From Pacificoceanicola sp049803835 (lineage in GTDB: Bacteria > Pseudomonadota > Alphaproteobacteria > Rhodobacterales > Rhodobacteraceae), in NCBI RefSeq assembly GCF_049803835.1, contig NZ_JBNAGK010000003.1:186001-250000 (forward strand): 64,000 nucleotides of DNA. The letters are read 5' to 3'. Within the stretch, counting starts at the first letter, position 1; the number at the start of each line of letters is the position of its first letter. Of this stretch, positions 1-8,760 are shown in pieces. The notes below the pieces were generated by a model, which saw only the letters and a program-made list of their open reading frames with translations, ran no database searches and was not told the DNA's origin. The translations under genes were made by a program, and so were the position numbers.

Positions 1-936
1 GTCGCTCATGCCTTCGAGGTTGAACTGCAGCGAATCCGGTGCGCGCTCCTCCGGGTCGAGCTTGGGCGGGACGCACAGCCATGGGCTGCGGTCCAGCGCC
101 GCCGCCACGCGGTCGTGATTGCGCCGCCCGTCCCGCACCCGGCGCGGGATCTCGGCGATCTGCGGACGGATCACGGCGGCGGAGAGGTTGCCAAGGCGAA
201 GGTTGTACAGTGGCAGCTTGTTCTGCCAGCGTGCCAGGGCCTCTTCAAGCGCCGCCGAGTTGTCGCCATGGGTCAGGTGCTTCTGCCACATGTGCTCGTA
301 GGCCCCGGACATGATGACAGCACGGGCGACCAGGTCCGCGTCATCGGTAATCAGGATGCCGCCTTCGCCCGCGTTCAGCAGCTTGTAGCTCTGGAAGCTG
401 AAGCACCCGATTTTCCCGATGGTCCCGATCTTGCGCCCGTCCCAGAGCGTGCCGAGCGAATGCGCCGCGTCCTCGATTACCGGGATGCCCCGCGCGTCGC
501 AGAGCGCCATGATGGCGTCCATGTCGGAGGTATGGCCGCGCATGTGGCTGACGATCACCGCCTGAACGCTGTCAAGTTTGTCCTCGAAGTCGCTGATATC
601 AATGCGGTAATTTTCGCCGACCTCGCAGAGAACCGGCACGCAGTCCGCATGCACCACCGCCGAAGGGACCGCGGCGAAGGTGAACCCGGGGATGAGGACG
701 CGGGCTCCGCGGGGCAGATCCAGTGCCTTGAGCGAGAGGAACAGCGCGGCGGAGCAGCTGCTGACCGCCAGCGCGTATTTCACGCCCATCTCCGCCGCGA
801 ACTCCCGCTCCAGCAGGGCGACCGGCGCGTCCTGCGGAGCGGTGTAGCGAAACAGGTCGCCGGAAGCGAGAAGCCGGTCGATCTCGGCGCGGGCGGCCTC
901 GGGGATGCTCTCGGCATCATGCATGTTCGGCGTCAT
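1..936 (-). CDS. DegT/DnrJ/EryC1/StrS family PLP-dependent aminotransferase (3' end outside window)
   Basis: Reading the minus strand from the ATG at 936 gives 312 codons with no stop, so the C-terminus lies beyond the window. The protein has the fold-type I aminotransferase pattern of the DegT family: a cofactor-site segment SSCSAALFLSLKAL (about residues 50-63), the aspartate motif VIEDAAHSLG, and the PLP lysine in SYKLLNAGEGG. Family members transfer an amino group to keto-sugars or similar ketones; the substrate cannot be read here. The gene lies 129 bp downstream of the PuuB-like oxidoreductase on the same strand and could be the last gene of that cluster, although a DegT enzyme is not the class expected in putrescine catabolism. 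A palindrome TTTTCGAAAA (961-970) lies 25 bp before the start, suggesting its own control. The ribosome site GGGAAA is weak. Family call is firm, substrate unknown. Confidence 0.85.
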   Translation of the reverse strand, partial: MTPNMHDAESIPEAARAEIDRLLASGDLFRYTAPQDAPVALLEREFAAEMGVKYALAVSSCSAALFLSLKALDLPRGARVLIPGFTFAAVPSAVVHADCVPVLCEVGENYRIDISDFEDKLDSVQAVIVSHMRGHTSDMDAIMALCDARGIPVIEDAAHSLGTLWDGRKIGTIGKIGCFSFQSYKLLNAGEGGILITDDADLVARAVIMSGAYEHMWQKHLTHGDNSAALEEALARWQNKLPLYNLRLGNLSAAVIRPQIAEIPRRVRDGRRNHDRVAAALDRSPWLCVPPKLDPEERAPDSLQFNLEGMSD

Positions 937-1065
937 GATTTTCAATTTCCCGAATAGTCGTTTTCGAAAATGTAAAATACCCGCAGGCGCAGGCCAAGTG
1001 TTTTCGCGCACCGGACGAGGCGTCACGAGGCCGCGTGGCGAATGGGAAACGCTTTTACCAGACCG

Positions 1066-2367
1066 TTACAGGCCGAGCCGGTCGCGCAGCGCGAACCAGC
1101 TCATGGCAAGGGCGAGCAGCGGCGTACGGAAGCCCGGTCCACCGGGAAAGCGCGGGCAGGGCAGGGCGGAGAAGGCGTCGAACCCGGCGCTCTGGCCCTT
1201 GACCGCCTCGGCCATCAGTTTGCCGGCCTGCACGGCGTTGCCGACGCCGTGCCCGGAATAGCCGGAGGCGGTCAGCACGTTGGGCGCGAGCCGTGCGAGA
1301 TGCGGCAGGCGCTTCATGGTGATGGCCAGCGTGCCGCCCCAGGCATAATCGAGCCTGACGTCCGCCAGCTGCGGAAAGATCTGCAGAAGCGGCTTGCGGA
1401 CAACCGCCCGGATGTCCTTCGGGAACTTGTAGCCGTAACTTTCGCCGCCACCGAACAGCAGCCGCCCGTCGTGGCTGAGACGGAAGTAGTTCACCACGAA
1501 GAGATCGTCCGCAACGGCCACATCGCGGGTCAGCACCTCGCTGGCCCGCGCCCCGAGGGGCTCGGTGGCGACGACGAAATTGTTGATCGGCATGACACGG
1601 GAGGCCACCCGTGGCGCGAGTCCCCCGAGATAGCCGTTGCAGGCGAGGATCAGGTGGTCGGCTTGAACATGGCCGCCGTTTGTCGCGATCCGGACGGGGG
1701 TGCCGTGCTGGATGTCATGCACTTCGGAGCGCTCGTGGATACGCACCCCGGCAGCCCGCGCGGCCTTGGCGAGGCCGAGCGCAAGGGCCAGCGGATGCAG
1801 GTGCGCCGCGCCCATGTCCAGGATGCCGCCCTTGTAGGCGGGCGAGGGGCACAGCGCGTGGAACGCCTCTGCGTCCAGTACCTCCATGTCGTAGCCGTAC
1901 TGGCGGGCCATGTGATCCGCGTAGCCATGCAGGTCACGGACCGAGGCTGCCGACGTGCCGGACCAGGCGACGCCATCCTTCAGGTGACAGTCGATCTCGT
2001 GGCGTGCCACGAGTGCCTTGACGAGGGCCTTGGCCTCCTCGCCGAGATCCCAGAATTGCCGGGCCCGGTCCCGGCCCACGAGTGTTTCCAGCTTCTGCTG
2101 ATCCAGCCGCTGCCCGGACCCAAGCTGCCCGCCGTTGCGCCCCGACGCGCCGAACCCCACGCGCTGCGCTTCCAGCAACACCACGTCCAGCCCGGCTTCG
2201 GCCAGGTGCAAGGCCGCCGACAGCCCGGTATAGCCGCCACCGACCACGCAGACATCTGCCCGCGCCGCACCTTTGAGCGGCGCGAACCGCTCCGGCGCCG
2301 GTGCGGTCTCGGCGTACCAGCTTGCGGGGTACGCGCCCCTGACATCATTGGCATGGAGCAGGTTCAC
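1066..2367 (-). CDS. FAD-dependent oxidoreductase, gamma-glutamylputrescine oxidase-like
   Basis: A 433-residue DAO-family flavoprotein. The Rossmann dinucleotide motif VVGGGYTGLSAA is at about residues 41-52, followed by VVLLEA and GRNGGQLGSG, the arrangement of PuuB-type amine oxidases. The C-terminal LTASGYSGHGVGNAV segment is the second FAD contact of the family. PuuB oxidises gamma-glutamylputrescine to the aldehyde with release of ammonia and peroxide. I chose the GTG at 2367, with GGGGGA about 9 bp upstream, because longer forms would run into the upstream ligase, whose stop is at 2460. The gene follows two glutamine-synthetase-like ligases and an amidotransferase, the setting expected for a gamma-glutamyl amine pathway. 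The exact amine is inferred. Confidence 0.85.
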   Translation of the reverse strand: MNLLHANDVRGAYPASWYAETAPAPERFAPLKGAARADVCVVGGGYTGLSAALHLAEAGLDVVLLEAQRVGFGASGRNGGQLGSGQRLDQQKLETLVGRDRARQFWDLGEEAKALVKALVARHEIDCHLKDGVAWSGTSAASVRDLHGYADHMARQYGYDMEVLDAEAFHALCPSPAYKGGILDMGAAHLHPLALALGLAKAARAAGVRIHERSEVHDIQHGTPVRIATNGGHVQADHLILACNGYLGGLAPRVASRVMPINNFVVATEPLGARASEVLTRDVAVADDLFVVNYFRLSHDGRLLFGGGESYGYKFPKDIRAVVRKPLLQIFPQLADVRLDYAWGGTLAITMKRLPHLARLAPNVLTASGYSGHGVGNAVQAGKLMAEAVKGQSAGFDAFSALPCPRFPGGPGFRTPLLALAMSWFALRDRLGL

Positions 2368-2459
2368 TACGGATGTCCCCCGTCTTTCGTCTCTATGCAA
2401 GCACTCCCCGGGGAGGCGCCCCGGGCACCCGTTGGCGGAGCCCCGATGGAGAGCATGGG

Positions 2460-3824
2460 TCACACGTTCAGCAGCAGATGCTCGCGCTCCCAGGGGCTGA
2501 TCACCTGGAGGAACTCGTCGTATTCGGAATGCTTCACCCCGATGTAGACCTGCGCGAATTCCTTGCCGAGGACCTCGTGCAGCGCCGTCGCTTCTTCGAA
2601 CTGCTCCAGCGCCTGTCCCAGCACCCGCGGGATATCGCCCTCGCCTTCATAAGCATCGCCCTTGAGCTGCTTGGACGGCCAGCGCTCCTCCATCAGCCCG
2701 AGATAGCCGCAGGCCAGCGAGGCCGCGATGCCGAGATAGGGGTTGCAGTCCATCCCCGCCAGCCGGTTCTCCACCCGCCGCGATTTCGGGTCGGAAATCG
2801 GGATGCGGATGCCCGTGGTGCGGTTGTCCCGCCCCCACTCGAGGTTGATCGGCGCGGCGTGGTCTTTCACATACCGACGATACGAATTCACATAAGGCGC
2901 GAGCACCGCGATCGCGGAGGGCAGATGCGTCTGCAGCCCGCCGATGAAGTGGAAGAACGCATCCGTCTCGCCCCCTTGCGGGCCGGCGAAGATATTCTCC
3001 CCGGTTTTCTTGTCGAGGATCGAGTGGTGGATGTGCATGGCACTGCCCGGTTCGTCCGCGATGGGTTTGGCCATGAAGGTGGCAAAGCAATCGTGCCGCA
3101 GCGCCGCCTCGCGGATCAGCCGCTTGAAGTAGAAGATCTCGTCTGCCAGCCGGACGGGATCGCCATGGATCAGGTTGATCTCCAGCTGACCCGCGCCGCC
3201 TTCCTGCGTGATGCCGTCGATCTCGAAGCCCTGCGCCTCGGCAAAATCGTAGATGTCGTCGATCACCGGGCCGAACTCGTCCACGGCGGTCATGGAATAA
3301 GCCTGCCGCGCCGCCGCCGGGCGCCCGGACCGGCCCATCATCGGCAGGATTTCCTTGGCCGGGTCGAGGTTGCGGGCGACGAGGTAGAATTCCATCTCCG
3401 GCGCCACGATGGGCGTCCAGCCCTGCGCCTCGTACAGCCCGACCACCCGCCGCAGCACGTTGCGCGGGCTGAACGGCACCGGCTTTCCCTTGCGGTCAAA
3501 GGCGTCGTGGATCACCTGCAGCGTCCAGTCGCCGGTCCAGGGCGCGGCGGTGGCCGTGCTCATGTCGGGCCGCAGGATCATGTCCCGTTCGAGAAACCCG
3601 ACATCCTCCGCCGCCTCTTCGGACCAGTCGCCGGTGATGGTCTGGAAGAAGATCGAGTCGGGCAGGTGAAAGTGCTTCTGCCGCGCGAATTTCGTCGCGG
3701 GCACGGCCTTTCCCCGGGCGATTCCGGGGAAGTCGGAGATCACGCATTCCACCTCGTCGAGCCGCCGCCCTTCGAGATAGGCGCGGGCGGCCTCGGGGAG
3801 TTGGTCGAGAAAGTCGTCGCTCAT
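2460..3824 (-). CDS. Glutamine synthetase family protein, glutamate-putrescine ligase-like (paralogue 1)
   Basis: This 454-residue protein carries the catalytic signatures of the glutamine synthetase fold: EMEFYLV (about 143-149), GGAGQLEINL (about 210-219), SAMHIHHS (about 261-268), the ENRLAGMDCNPYLG segment and the substrate arginine loop RDNRTTGIRIP. The N-terminal half lacks the features of the housekeeping dodecameric GlnA and resembles PuuA-type gamma-glutamyl amine ligases, which join glutamate to an amine using ATP. The ATG at 3824 has AAGGAG 6 bp upstream and overlaps the stop of the preceding amidotransferase by 4 bp (ATGA), so the two are probably translationally coupled. A second ligase is encoded 700 bp upstream, so each may serve a different amine. 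Substrate not proven. Confidence 0.87.
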   Translation of the reverse strand: MSDDFLDQLPEAARAYLEGRRLDEVECVISDFPGIARGKAVPATKFARQKHFHLPDSIFFQTITGDWSEEAAEDVGFLERDMILRPDMSTATAAPWTGDWTLQVIHDAFDRKGKPVPFSPRNVLRRVVGLYEAQGWTPIVAPEMEFYLVARNLDPAKEILPMMGRSGRPAAARQAYSMTAVDEFGPVIDDIYDFAEAQGFEIDGITQEGGAGQLEINLIHGDPVRLADEIFYFKRLIREAALRHDCFATFMAKPIADEPGSAMHIHHSILDKKTGENIFAGPQGGETDAFFHFIGGLQTHLPSAIAVLAPYVNSYRRYVKDHAAPINLEWGRDNRTTGIRIPISDPKSRRVENRLAGMDCNPYLGIAASLACGYLGLMEERWPSKQLKGDAYEGEGDIPRVLGQALEQFEEATALHEVLGKEFAQVYIGVKHSEYDEFLQVISPWEREHLLLNV

Positions 3825-4504
3825 GAGAGGCTCCTTGTCTGGAAGAACCGCGCGAACTGGTCGGCGAGGGCACCGCGGTCGAGCGGCGTGCCCATCCGGG
3901 CGCGGGCCTGCGCCAGCAGCGGGTCGGGGACAACACCCTTGCCGCGAGTCTCGATGAGACCTTCGATGAAACCGTCGCCGTATTCGGGGTGGGGCTGCAC
4001 GGTGTAGGCCTTGCCGGGGTAGAGCAGGGCGGCGTGTTTGCAGAAGTCGGACGAGGCCACGGTCTCGGCCCCCTCCGGCGCCACCGTCACCTGGTCCTGA
4101 TGCCAGGCCTGGATGGTCTTCGGTCCGTCCGGGAAGGCATAGGTCGTCGGCCCGACAGACCAGCCGCCCTTGAACTTCTCCACCGTGCCGCCAAGCGCCT
4201 GCGCGATGATCTGATGTCCGAAACACACACCGACAAGCGGCTTGTCCGCCGCCACGATGGCGCGGATCAGGTCCTCCAATGGCGGTATCCAGGGATGGTC
4301 CTCATAGGCGCCGTGCCGTGAGCCGGTGATCAGCCAGCCGTCCGCGTCGTCCGGACCGGCGGGGAAGTCGCCCTCCACCACCGACCAGTTCTGGAAGTCA
4401 AAGCCGCGCCCGGCCAGCAGGGTTTCGAACATGCCGGGGTAGCTGCCGAAGTCCTTCTTGAGGTCTTCGGGCGGCAGGCCGGTCTGCAAGATGCCGATTT
4501 TCAT
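3821..4504 (-). CDS. Class I glutamine amidotransferase-like protein
   Basis: A 227-residue stand-alone class I GATase. The nucleophile Cys94 lies in VGVCFGHQI and the His-Glu pair in QPHPEYG (about 171-176), so the catalytic triad appears complete. GSRHGAYED near residue 61 is the oxyanion-side motif. Relatives hydrolyse gamma-glutamyl amides or act with a synthetase partner. Between two gamma-glutamyl ligase genes, the natural suggestion is removal of the gamma-glutamyl group, the job PuuD does in enteric bacteria, but this protein belongs to the GuaA-like GATase branch, so that role is inferred. It overlaps the next gene by 4 bp and starts 38 bp after the upstream ligase, which supports one transcript. 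Confidence 0.82.
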   Translation of the reverse strand: MKIGILQTGLPPEDLKKDFGSYPGMFETLLAGRGFDFQNWSVVEGDFPAGPDDADGWLITGSRHGAYEDHPWIPPLEDLIRAIVAADKPLVGVCFGHQIIAQALGGTVEKFKGGWSVGPTTYAFPDGPKTIQAWHQDQVTVAPEGAETVASSDFCKHAALLYPGKAYTVQPHPEYGDGFIEGLIETRGKGVVPDPLLAQARARMGTPLDRGALADQFARFFQTRSLS

Positions 4505-4541
4505 GGTTCACCCAAGGTTCGGGATTGTTGCCGGGGGCAGG

Positions 4542-5885
4542 TCACACCGTATCGAGGTAGATTTCAACCTGCTCCGCGCCAGTCAGTTCCGCCATATAAT
4601 GGAGTTCCTGCTTCTTCGTCAAAAGCAGGTTGCGGATGAGGTTCTCCGGAAAGATGCGCGGCATGATCTGCGACGCTTCGAAGGCCTCGATCGCGGTGCC
4701 CCAGTCGGACGGAATATGCGGCAGATCCTGCGCATAGGAATTGCCGGTGATCGGTTGCGGCGGTTCCGCCTCGTCGTCCATGCCGTTCATCGCCGCGCCA
4801 AGGATGGCCGCGAGCGCCAGATATGGGTTCACGTCGCCGCCCGCCACCCGATGTTCGATCCGCCGTGCGGCGGGCGCGCCGGAGGGGATGCGGATGGCCG
4901 CAGTGCGGTTTTCATAGGCCCAGCAGATGCCGGACGGCGCATGCGCCTCGGGCACGAGCCGGTCATAGCTGTTCTGGTGCGGTGCAAAGATCAGCGTGCT
5001 GTCGTACAGCGCATCGACGCAGCCCGCCACCGCATGCCGGAGCCTGTCGGTGCCTTTCTCCGTGCCGTCATCGAAGATGTTCCTGCCCTGGGCGTCCAGC
5101 ACGGAGAAATGCGCATGCATGCCGCTGCCCGCGTAATCCTCGTAGGGCTTGGCCATGAAGGATGCGGCAAAGCCATGCCGGCGCGCCAACCCCTTGACCA
5201 GCATCTTGAACAGCCAGGCATCGTCAGCGGCGGCGAGCGCGTCGGACTGGTGCATCAGGTTGATCTCGAACTGACCGAGACCGGCCTCCGAGATCGCGGT
5301 ATCGGCCGGGATGTCCATGGCCTCACAGGCCTCGTAGAGGTCGGTGAAGAAGGCGTCGAAGGCGTCAAGCGCCCGGATCGACAGGATTTCCGCCGCCTTG
5401 CGCCGCTTGCCCGTACGCGGCGAGGCCGGCACCTGCAGGTTACGGGTGCTGTCGTCGATCAGGAAGAATTCGAGCTCGACCGCCGCCACCGGGGTCAGCC
5501 CTTTGTCCTTGTATCGCTTGACGACGCGGGCCAGCGCATGGCGCGGATCGCCGTCGAACGGTCGGCCGTCCTCGTGGAACATCCAGATCGGCAGCAAGGC
5601 GGAGGGCGAGTCGAGCCAGGGCATGGGCACGAAGCCCCGTTCCGTCGGCCAGAGCACCCCGTCGCGGTCGCCGGTTTCGAACACCAGCGGGCTGTCGTCG
5701 ATGTCCTCGCCCCAGATATCGAGGTTCAGCGCCGACATCGGAAACCGTGTGCCCCCCTGGACTGCCTTGTCCGCGAACCGTGCGGGAATGCGCTTGCCGC
5801 GCGGCACGCCGTTGAGATCACAGGCGGCAACACGGATGGTGCGCACCGAGGGATTCTTGCGCAGCCAGTCTGAGGGGGCAGTCAT
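4542..5885 (-). CDS. Glutamine synthetase family protein (paralogue 2)
   Basis: A 447-residue gamma-glutamyl ligase of the glutamine synthetase superfamily, first gene of the cluster. Visible signatures are VELEFFLID, SEAGLGQFEINLMH, GSGMHAHFSV, ENRTAAIRIP and EHRVAGGDVNPYLA, so the nucleotide, metal and glutamate sites are kept. It is clearly diverged from the ligase at 2460-3824; the pair are old paralogues rather than a recent duplication. The ATG at 5885 has AAAGAAGGTTCCC upstream (AAGG about 6 bp from the start). A perfect 14-bp palindrome, AATTTGATCAAATT, lies 27 bp before the start and is the best candidate operator for the whole operon. Likely role: ATP-dependent glutamylation of an amine for catabolism; substrate unknown. 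Confidence 0.85.
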   Translation of the reverse strand: MTAPSDWLRKNPSVRTIRVAACDLNGVPRGKRIPARFADKAVQGGTRFPMSALNLDIWGEDIDDSPLVFETGDRDGVLWPTERGFVPMPWLDSPSALLPIWMFHEDGRPFDGDPRHALARVVKRYKDKGLTPVAAVELEFFLIDDSTRNLQVPASPRTGKRRKAAEILSIRALDAFDAFFTDLYEACEAMDIPADTAISEAGLGQFEINLMHQSDALAAADDAWLFKMLVKGLARRHGFAASFMAKPYEDYAGSGMHAHFSVLDAQGRNIFDDGTEKGTDRLRHAVAGCVDALYDSTLIFAPHQNSYDRLVPEAHAPSGICWAYENRTAAIRIPSGAPAARRIEHRVAGGDVNPYLALAAILGAAMNGMDDEAEPPQPITGNSYAQDLPHIPSDWGTAIEAFEASQIMPRIFPENLIRNLLLTKKQELHYMAELTGAEQVEIYLDTV

Positions 5886-5911
5886 GGGAACCTTCTTTCA
5901 AGGGAGCGGAT

Positions 5912-5925
5912 AATTTGATCAAATT
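5912..5925. promoter_or_regulatory. Palindromic operator candidate AATTTGATCAAATT
   Basis: A perfect 14-bp palindrome 27 bp upstream of the first gene of the gamma-glutamyl ligase operon. The core TTTGATCAAA recurs at 10387-10396 before the amino acid binding-protein gene. The rest of the 300-bp gap (5886-6185) holds a terminator near 6125-6156 and no convincing gene. Confidence 0.5.
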
Positions 5926-6121
5926 TGTAGCGCCCGCTTTTGCGGCTGGCAAGGGCGGTGTTCAAGGCACTCGGACAAAACCCGTCGCGGCGCATTCCGG
6001 CGTTGAAAATTGCAGCGAGCGCGCTTTGTAGATCGGTCCCGCAGTTGCCGTGAGGCCGTCGCGAAGGGACGGAAGAAAAGCTCTCGGGCAAGACATTGCA
6101 GTTGCGAAAACTTGTTGCGCC

Positions 6122-6156
6122 CAAAAAGATGTCCCGCGACAGCCAAGGCGCGGGAC
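6122..6156 (-). terminator. Rho-independent terminator after VPLPA-CTERM gene
   Basis: GTCCCGCG (6131-6138) pairs perfectly with CGCGGGAC (6149-6156) around a 10-nt loop. On the minus strand the stem is followed by ATCTTTTTGG. It lies 30 bp beyond the stop of the gene ending at 6186. Confidence 0.7.
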
Positions 6157-6185
6157 CGATGCTGCTGAAGACAGCTTTCCGGATA

Positions 6186-6755
6186 TCAGGCCCGGCGCCG
6201 CCTCAGCGCCGTGAGGAAGCCGAGCCCGGCGACCATCAGCCAACCGGCTGCGGGCAGCGGCACGGTGGAGGTCTCCTCCACCGCTTGGGCAAAGGTCAGA
6301 TTGGCGTTGGTGTAGGCGTTCGGAGAGGTGTTGCTCGGCACGTCGGCAAAGATGCTGGACGCCGGCCTGCCGTAAGGGGTGTTGTCGTTTGTCATGGCGA
6401 GCCCGTAAGCCGGGCTGACGGACGGGGTCGCGTCGGTCTGGTTCGAGATGAACCGGGCCGTCAGCACGGTGCCGAGGGCGTCCAGTGTCCAGTAGTTCAT
6501 CCGGACCGCGCCGGGCAGGACGTACTCACCAAGCCCGAAGGCGCTCGGTGTGCCGGACACGTCATAGCCGGTGATCTGCACGCTGCTTGCCTGGACGCCG
6601 GTGACGCCGAGCGTCAGGCCACGCGCAATGCCGGTCACTTGCGCTTCGCCGCTAAGACCGGGGCGGTTGGCAAAACTGAAGGTTACGCTGTAGGTGGCCG
6701 CCTCTGCGGCAGCGGAAAAGCCGATGAGTGCACCGATCGCGAGCAGAGTCTTCAT
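6186..6755 (-). CDS. VPLPA-CTERM sorting domain-containing protein
   Basis: A 189-residue exported protein. Residues 1-19 form a Sec signal peptide (MKTLLAIGALIGFSAAAEA). The last 25 residues (165-189) form a VPLPA-CTERM signal: VPLPAAG, a hydrophobic helix, and a terminal RRRR patch. This is the Rhodobacterales version of PEP-CTERM, known to be processed by a dedicated exosortase and linked to surface or exopolysaccharide-associated proteins. The middle is a beta-rich, Thr/Ser-rich domain that I do not recognise. AAAGGG lies about 9 bp before the ATG. It follows the ABC permease at 6857 on the same strand, with its own terminator, and may be read through from that operon. Confidence 0.85.
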   Translation of the reverse strand: MKTLLAIGALIGFSAAAEAATYSVTFSFANRPGLSGEAQVTGIARGLTLGVTGVQASSVQITGYDVSGTPSAFGLGEYVLPGAVRMNYWTLDALGTVLTARFISNQTDATPSVSPAYGLAMTNDNTPYGRPASSIFADVPSNTSPNAYTNANLTFAQAVEETSTVPLPAAGWLMVAGLGFLTALRRRRA

Positions 6756-6856
6756 GAAATTTGGCCCTTTAAATCAGTGTCGTAGGTGCGACTTTAAGAA
6801 AAGGGCCGAGGGTCGGCAACCATCTTGCGCTGGTGACCCAACGTAACCTTCGGATG

Positions 6857-7672
6857 TCAGCGCAGCAGGTTGGGACGCAGCTTCAGCTTGCGCCGCACAT
6901 CCTGCGGCAGATGCCGGTTCAGACGCCGGTTCACGAGGCCGAAACTGCCGATGACCGTCAGGGTCAAAAGGATGAAGAATCCGGCCAGGATCGGGTAAGG
7001 GATGAACGGGTTGAAAGTCTTGTCGGCAAAGTAGTTGGCATAATAGAGCGCATCGCCGCGTTGCTGGAATGCCGGGAAGCCGGAGAAATAGACGAGCGTC
7101 GTGGCATGGAACAGGAAGATCGCCTCGTTGGTATAGGCAGGCCATGCGAGCCGCAGCATCGTCGGCCAGGTGATCCGCCGGAACTTGGTCCAGCCGCTGA
7201 AACCATAGGCGTCGGCGGCTTCGAGGTCGCCCCGGGGAATCGACAGCAGCGCCCCGTGGAAGATCTCGGCGCTGTAGGCCGCGGTGTTCAGGAACAGGAC
7301 GATCAGCGCCCCGAGCCAGGCCGAAGTGAACGGATCGAAAAAGGACGAAACGCCCTTCAGGCTGAGGAACAGGAAGTAGGCAAAGAAAAACTGGATGAAC
7401 AGCGGGCTGCCGCGGAAGACGAAGATGAACCATTCCGCGGGTTTGCGCAGAGCCGGGTTGGCGGAGGCCTTGCCGAGCGCCGCCGCCGTGGCGAGGAAGA
7501 AGCCGGAGACCAGCGCCAGCAGACCGAAGTAGATGTTCCAGATCATCCCGGAGCCGATCAGCGTGATCTGCTGGCAGAGCGTATAGCCCTCGCGCGGCAG
7601 AAGCCTCTCGCCGATCCCCAGCGAGCGCAGGCCATAGTCGGCGATGGTCTCAAGGCAACTCACGTCAGCCAT
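6857..7672 (-). CDS. Polar amino acid ABC transporter permease
   Basis: About 271 residues with five or so membrane segments and the cytoplasmic EAA loop (EAADAYGFSGWTKFRRITWP) that docks on the ATPase. It is a HisM/ArtM-type inner membrane permease of the PAAT family and should pair with the permease encoded just upstream. The ATG at 7672 has GGGGGG 10 bp upstream; a GTG at 7678 is possible. The 120-bp gap to the upstream permease gene contains a composite extragenic repeat rather than coding sequence, which is unusual between two subunits of one transporter. Confidence 0.88.
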   Translation of the reverse strand: MADVSCLETIADYGLRSLGIGERLLPREGYTLCQQITLIGSGMIWNIYFGLLALVSGFFLATAAALGKASANPALRKPAEWFIFVFRGSPLFIQFFFAYFLFLSLKGVSSFFDPFTSAWLGALIVLFLNTAAYSAEIFHGALLSIPRGDLEAADAYGFSGWTKFRRITWPTMLRLAWPAYTNEAIFLFHATTLVYFSGFPAFQQRGDALYYANYFADKTFNPFIPYPILAGFFILLTLTVIGSFGLVNRRLNRHLPQDVRRKLKLRPNLLR

Positions 7673-7691
7673 GTTCACGCAGCCCCCCGTG

Positions 7692-7778
7692 TTTCTTCTC
7701 TTCCCAAATACCTCCAGGGGAGTCCGCAGGACGGGGGCAGAGCCCCCAACCAAAATTTTGTCCCGGCAAAATTTTCAC
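7692..7778. repeat. Composite extragenic element: TTCTTCTC-CAAATACC module, GGGGGC hairpin, CAAAATTTTG hairpin
   Basis: Three modules in a row: TTTCTTCTCTTCCCAAATACC (7692-7711), GGGGGCagaGCCCCC (about 7734-7747), and CAAAATTTTG-tcccgg-CAAAATTTT (7751-7775). The same three modules in the same order and orientation occur at 44188-44264. It lies between the two permease genes and could act as an intra-operon attenuator or mRNA-stability element. Confidence 0.7.
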
Positions 7779-7792
7779 GCGCTCGGACAACG

Positions 7793-8674
7793 TCATGCCG
7801 CCTTCCTCTGCGCTTCGCCGCCCGCCGTCGCCTGCCCGTGCGTCAGGCGTTTCATGATCCGGCCCAGCACGACCTCGGAGACCCGCGTGAAGGCGAGGTA
7901 GAAAATCAGCAGCGCAAGGAAATACCACATTCGCCAATCGCCGTGTGGATAGTCCGTGAACCGCGCCGTCTTTGACCCGCCCAACTCCCGCGCCCAATAG
8001 ACGATGTCTTCAACCCCCAGCAGGAATAGCAGCGGTGTCGCCTTGATCAGCACCATCCACAGGTTCGAGAGTCCCGGCAGGGCATAGACCCACATCTGCG
8101 GCACCATGATCCGCCAGAACGCCTGCCGGTGGCTCATGCCATAGGCCTCCGCCGTCTCCATTTGCGCCCGGGGCACCGCCTTCATCGCGCCGAACAGCAC
8201 GTTGGCGGCGAAGGCTCCGAAGACGATGGCGAAGGTCAGCACGGCCAGCAGGAAGCCGTAGGTCTCATGCACCGATTGCGCCGCATTGCCCAGCGGCAGC
8301 TTGGCCTCCGGGCAGACGACAAAATCGTTGCCCTGCCGGATTGGCATGTCCCAGTCGGGGCATTTCACCTTGTGCCGTATCCATTCGAAGAACTGGTCGA
8401 GGGCGATGACGAAGAACAGGAAGAACGCGATGTCCGGCACGCCGCGCACCACCGCGATATAGGCCTTGCCGAGCCAGCGCAGCGGGGCGATATGCGAGCG
8501 CGCGGCCGCGGCCCCGCCGAAGCCGAAAAGCAGCGCCACCGGGGCAGTGATGGCGAGCAGAAGCAGCACCGTACCCACGGACCAGTAGATCGACAGGTGC
8601 TTGCCCGTGGTCAGGTAGCACGACAGCCAGGCAAGTCCGTCAAGGCTGGCGGGATCGGTGCAATGGGAGAACAA
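7793..8674 (-). CDS. Polar amino acid ABC transporter permease
   Basis: A 293-residue inner membrane permease of the HisQ/ArtQ type. It has several hydrophobic helices and the ATPase-docking loop around EAYGMSHRQAFWRIMVPQ. A roughly 50-residue periplasmic insert containing two cysteines (KCPDWDMP and VVCPEAK) is longer than in typical HisQ proteins. A short N-terminal extension before the first helix also contains two cysteines. It forms a heterodimer with the downstream permease in an importer together with the binding protein at 9541 and the ATPase at 10392. A VPLPA-CTERM gene separates it from the binding protein. Confidence 0.88.
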   Translation of the reverse strand: MFSHCTDPASLDGLAWLSCYLTTGKHLSIYWSVGTVLLLLAITAPVALLFGFGGAAAARSHIAPLRWLGKAYIAVVRGVPDIAFFLFFVIALDQFFEWIRHKVKCPDWDMPIRQGNDFVVCPEAKLPLGNAAQSVHETYGFLLAVLTFAIVFGAFAANVLFGAMKAVPRAQMETAEAYGMSHRQAFWRIMVPQMWVYALPGLSNLWMVLIKATPLLFLLGVEDIVYWARELGGSKTARFTDYPHGDWRMWYFLALLIFYLAFTRVSEVVLGRIMKRLTHGQATAGGEAQRKAA

Positions 8675-8760
8675 GGGGTGTCCGGCTTCGCTCTTGTGTC
8701 TGGATCAGGCGACTGTGCGCGAAAAATCGCCTTTCACGCAAGACCCTTGCCGGATTTTCC

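Noticed and set aside
115..957. Long plus-strand frame opposite the left-end aminotransferase
   Set aside because: The minus strand reads a clear DegT-family protein through the same DNA. The plus frame has no family features and reflects GC-rich codon bias.
2368..2463. Longer N-terminus for the FAD oxidoreductase
   Set aside because: It would overlap the end of the upstream ligase gene and adds residues with no family match; the GTG at 2367 has a ribosome site.
5886..6124. 80-codon minus-strand frame upstream of the ligase operon
   Set aside because: It overlaps the palindrome and promoter region, lacks a ribosome site and resembles nothing known.
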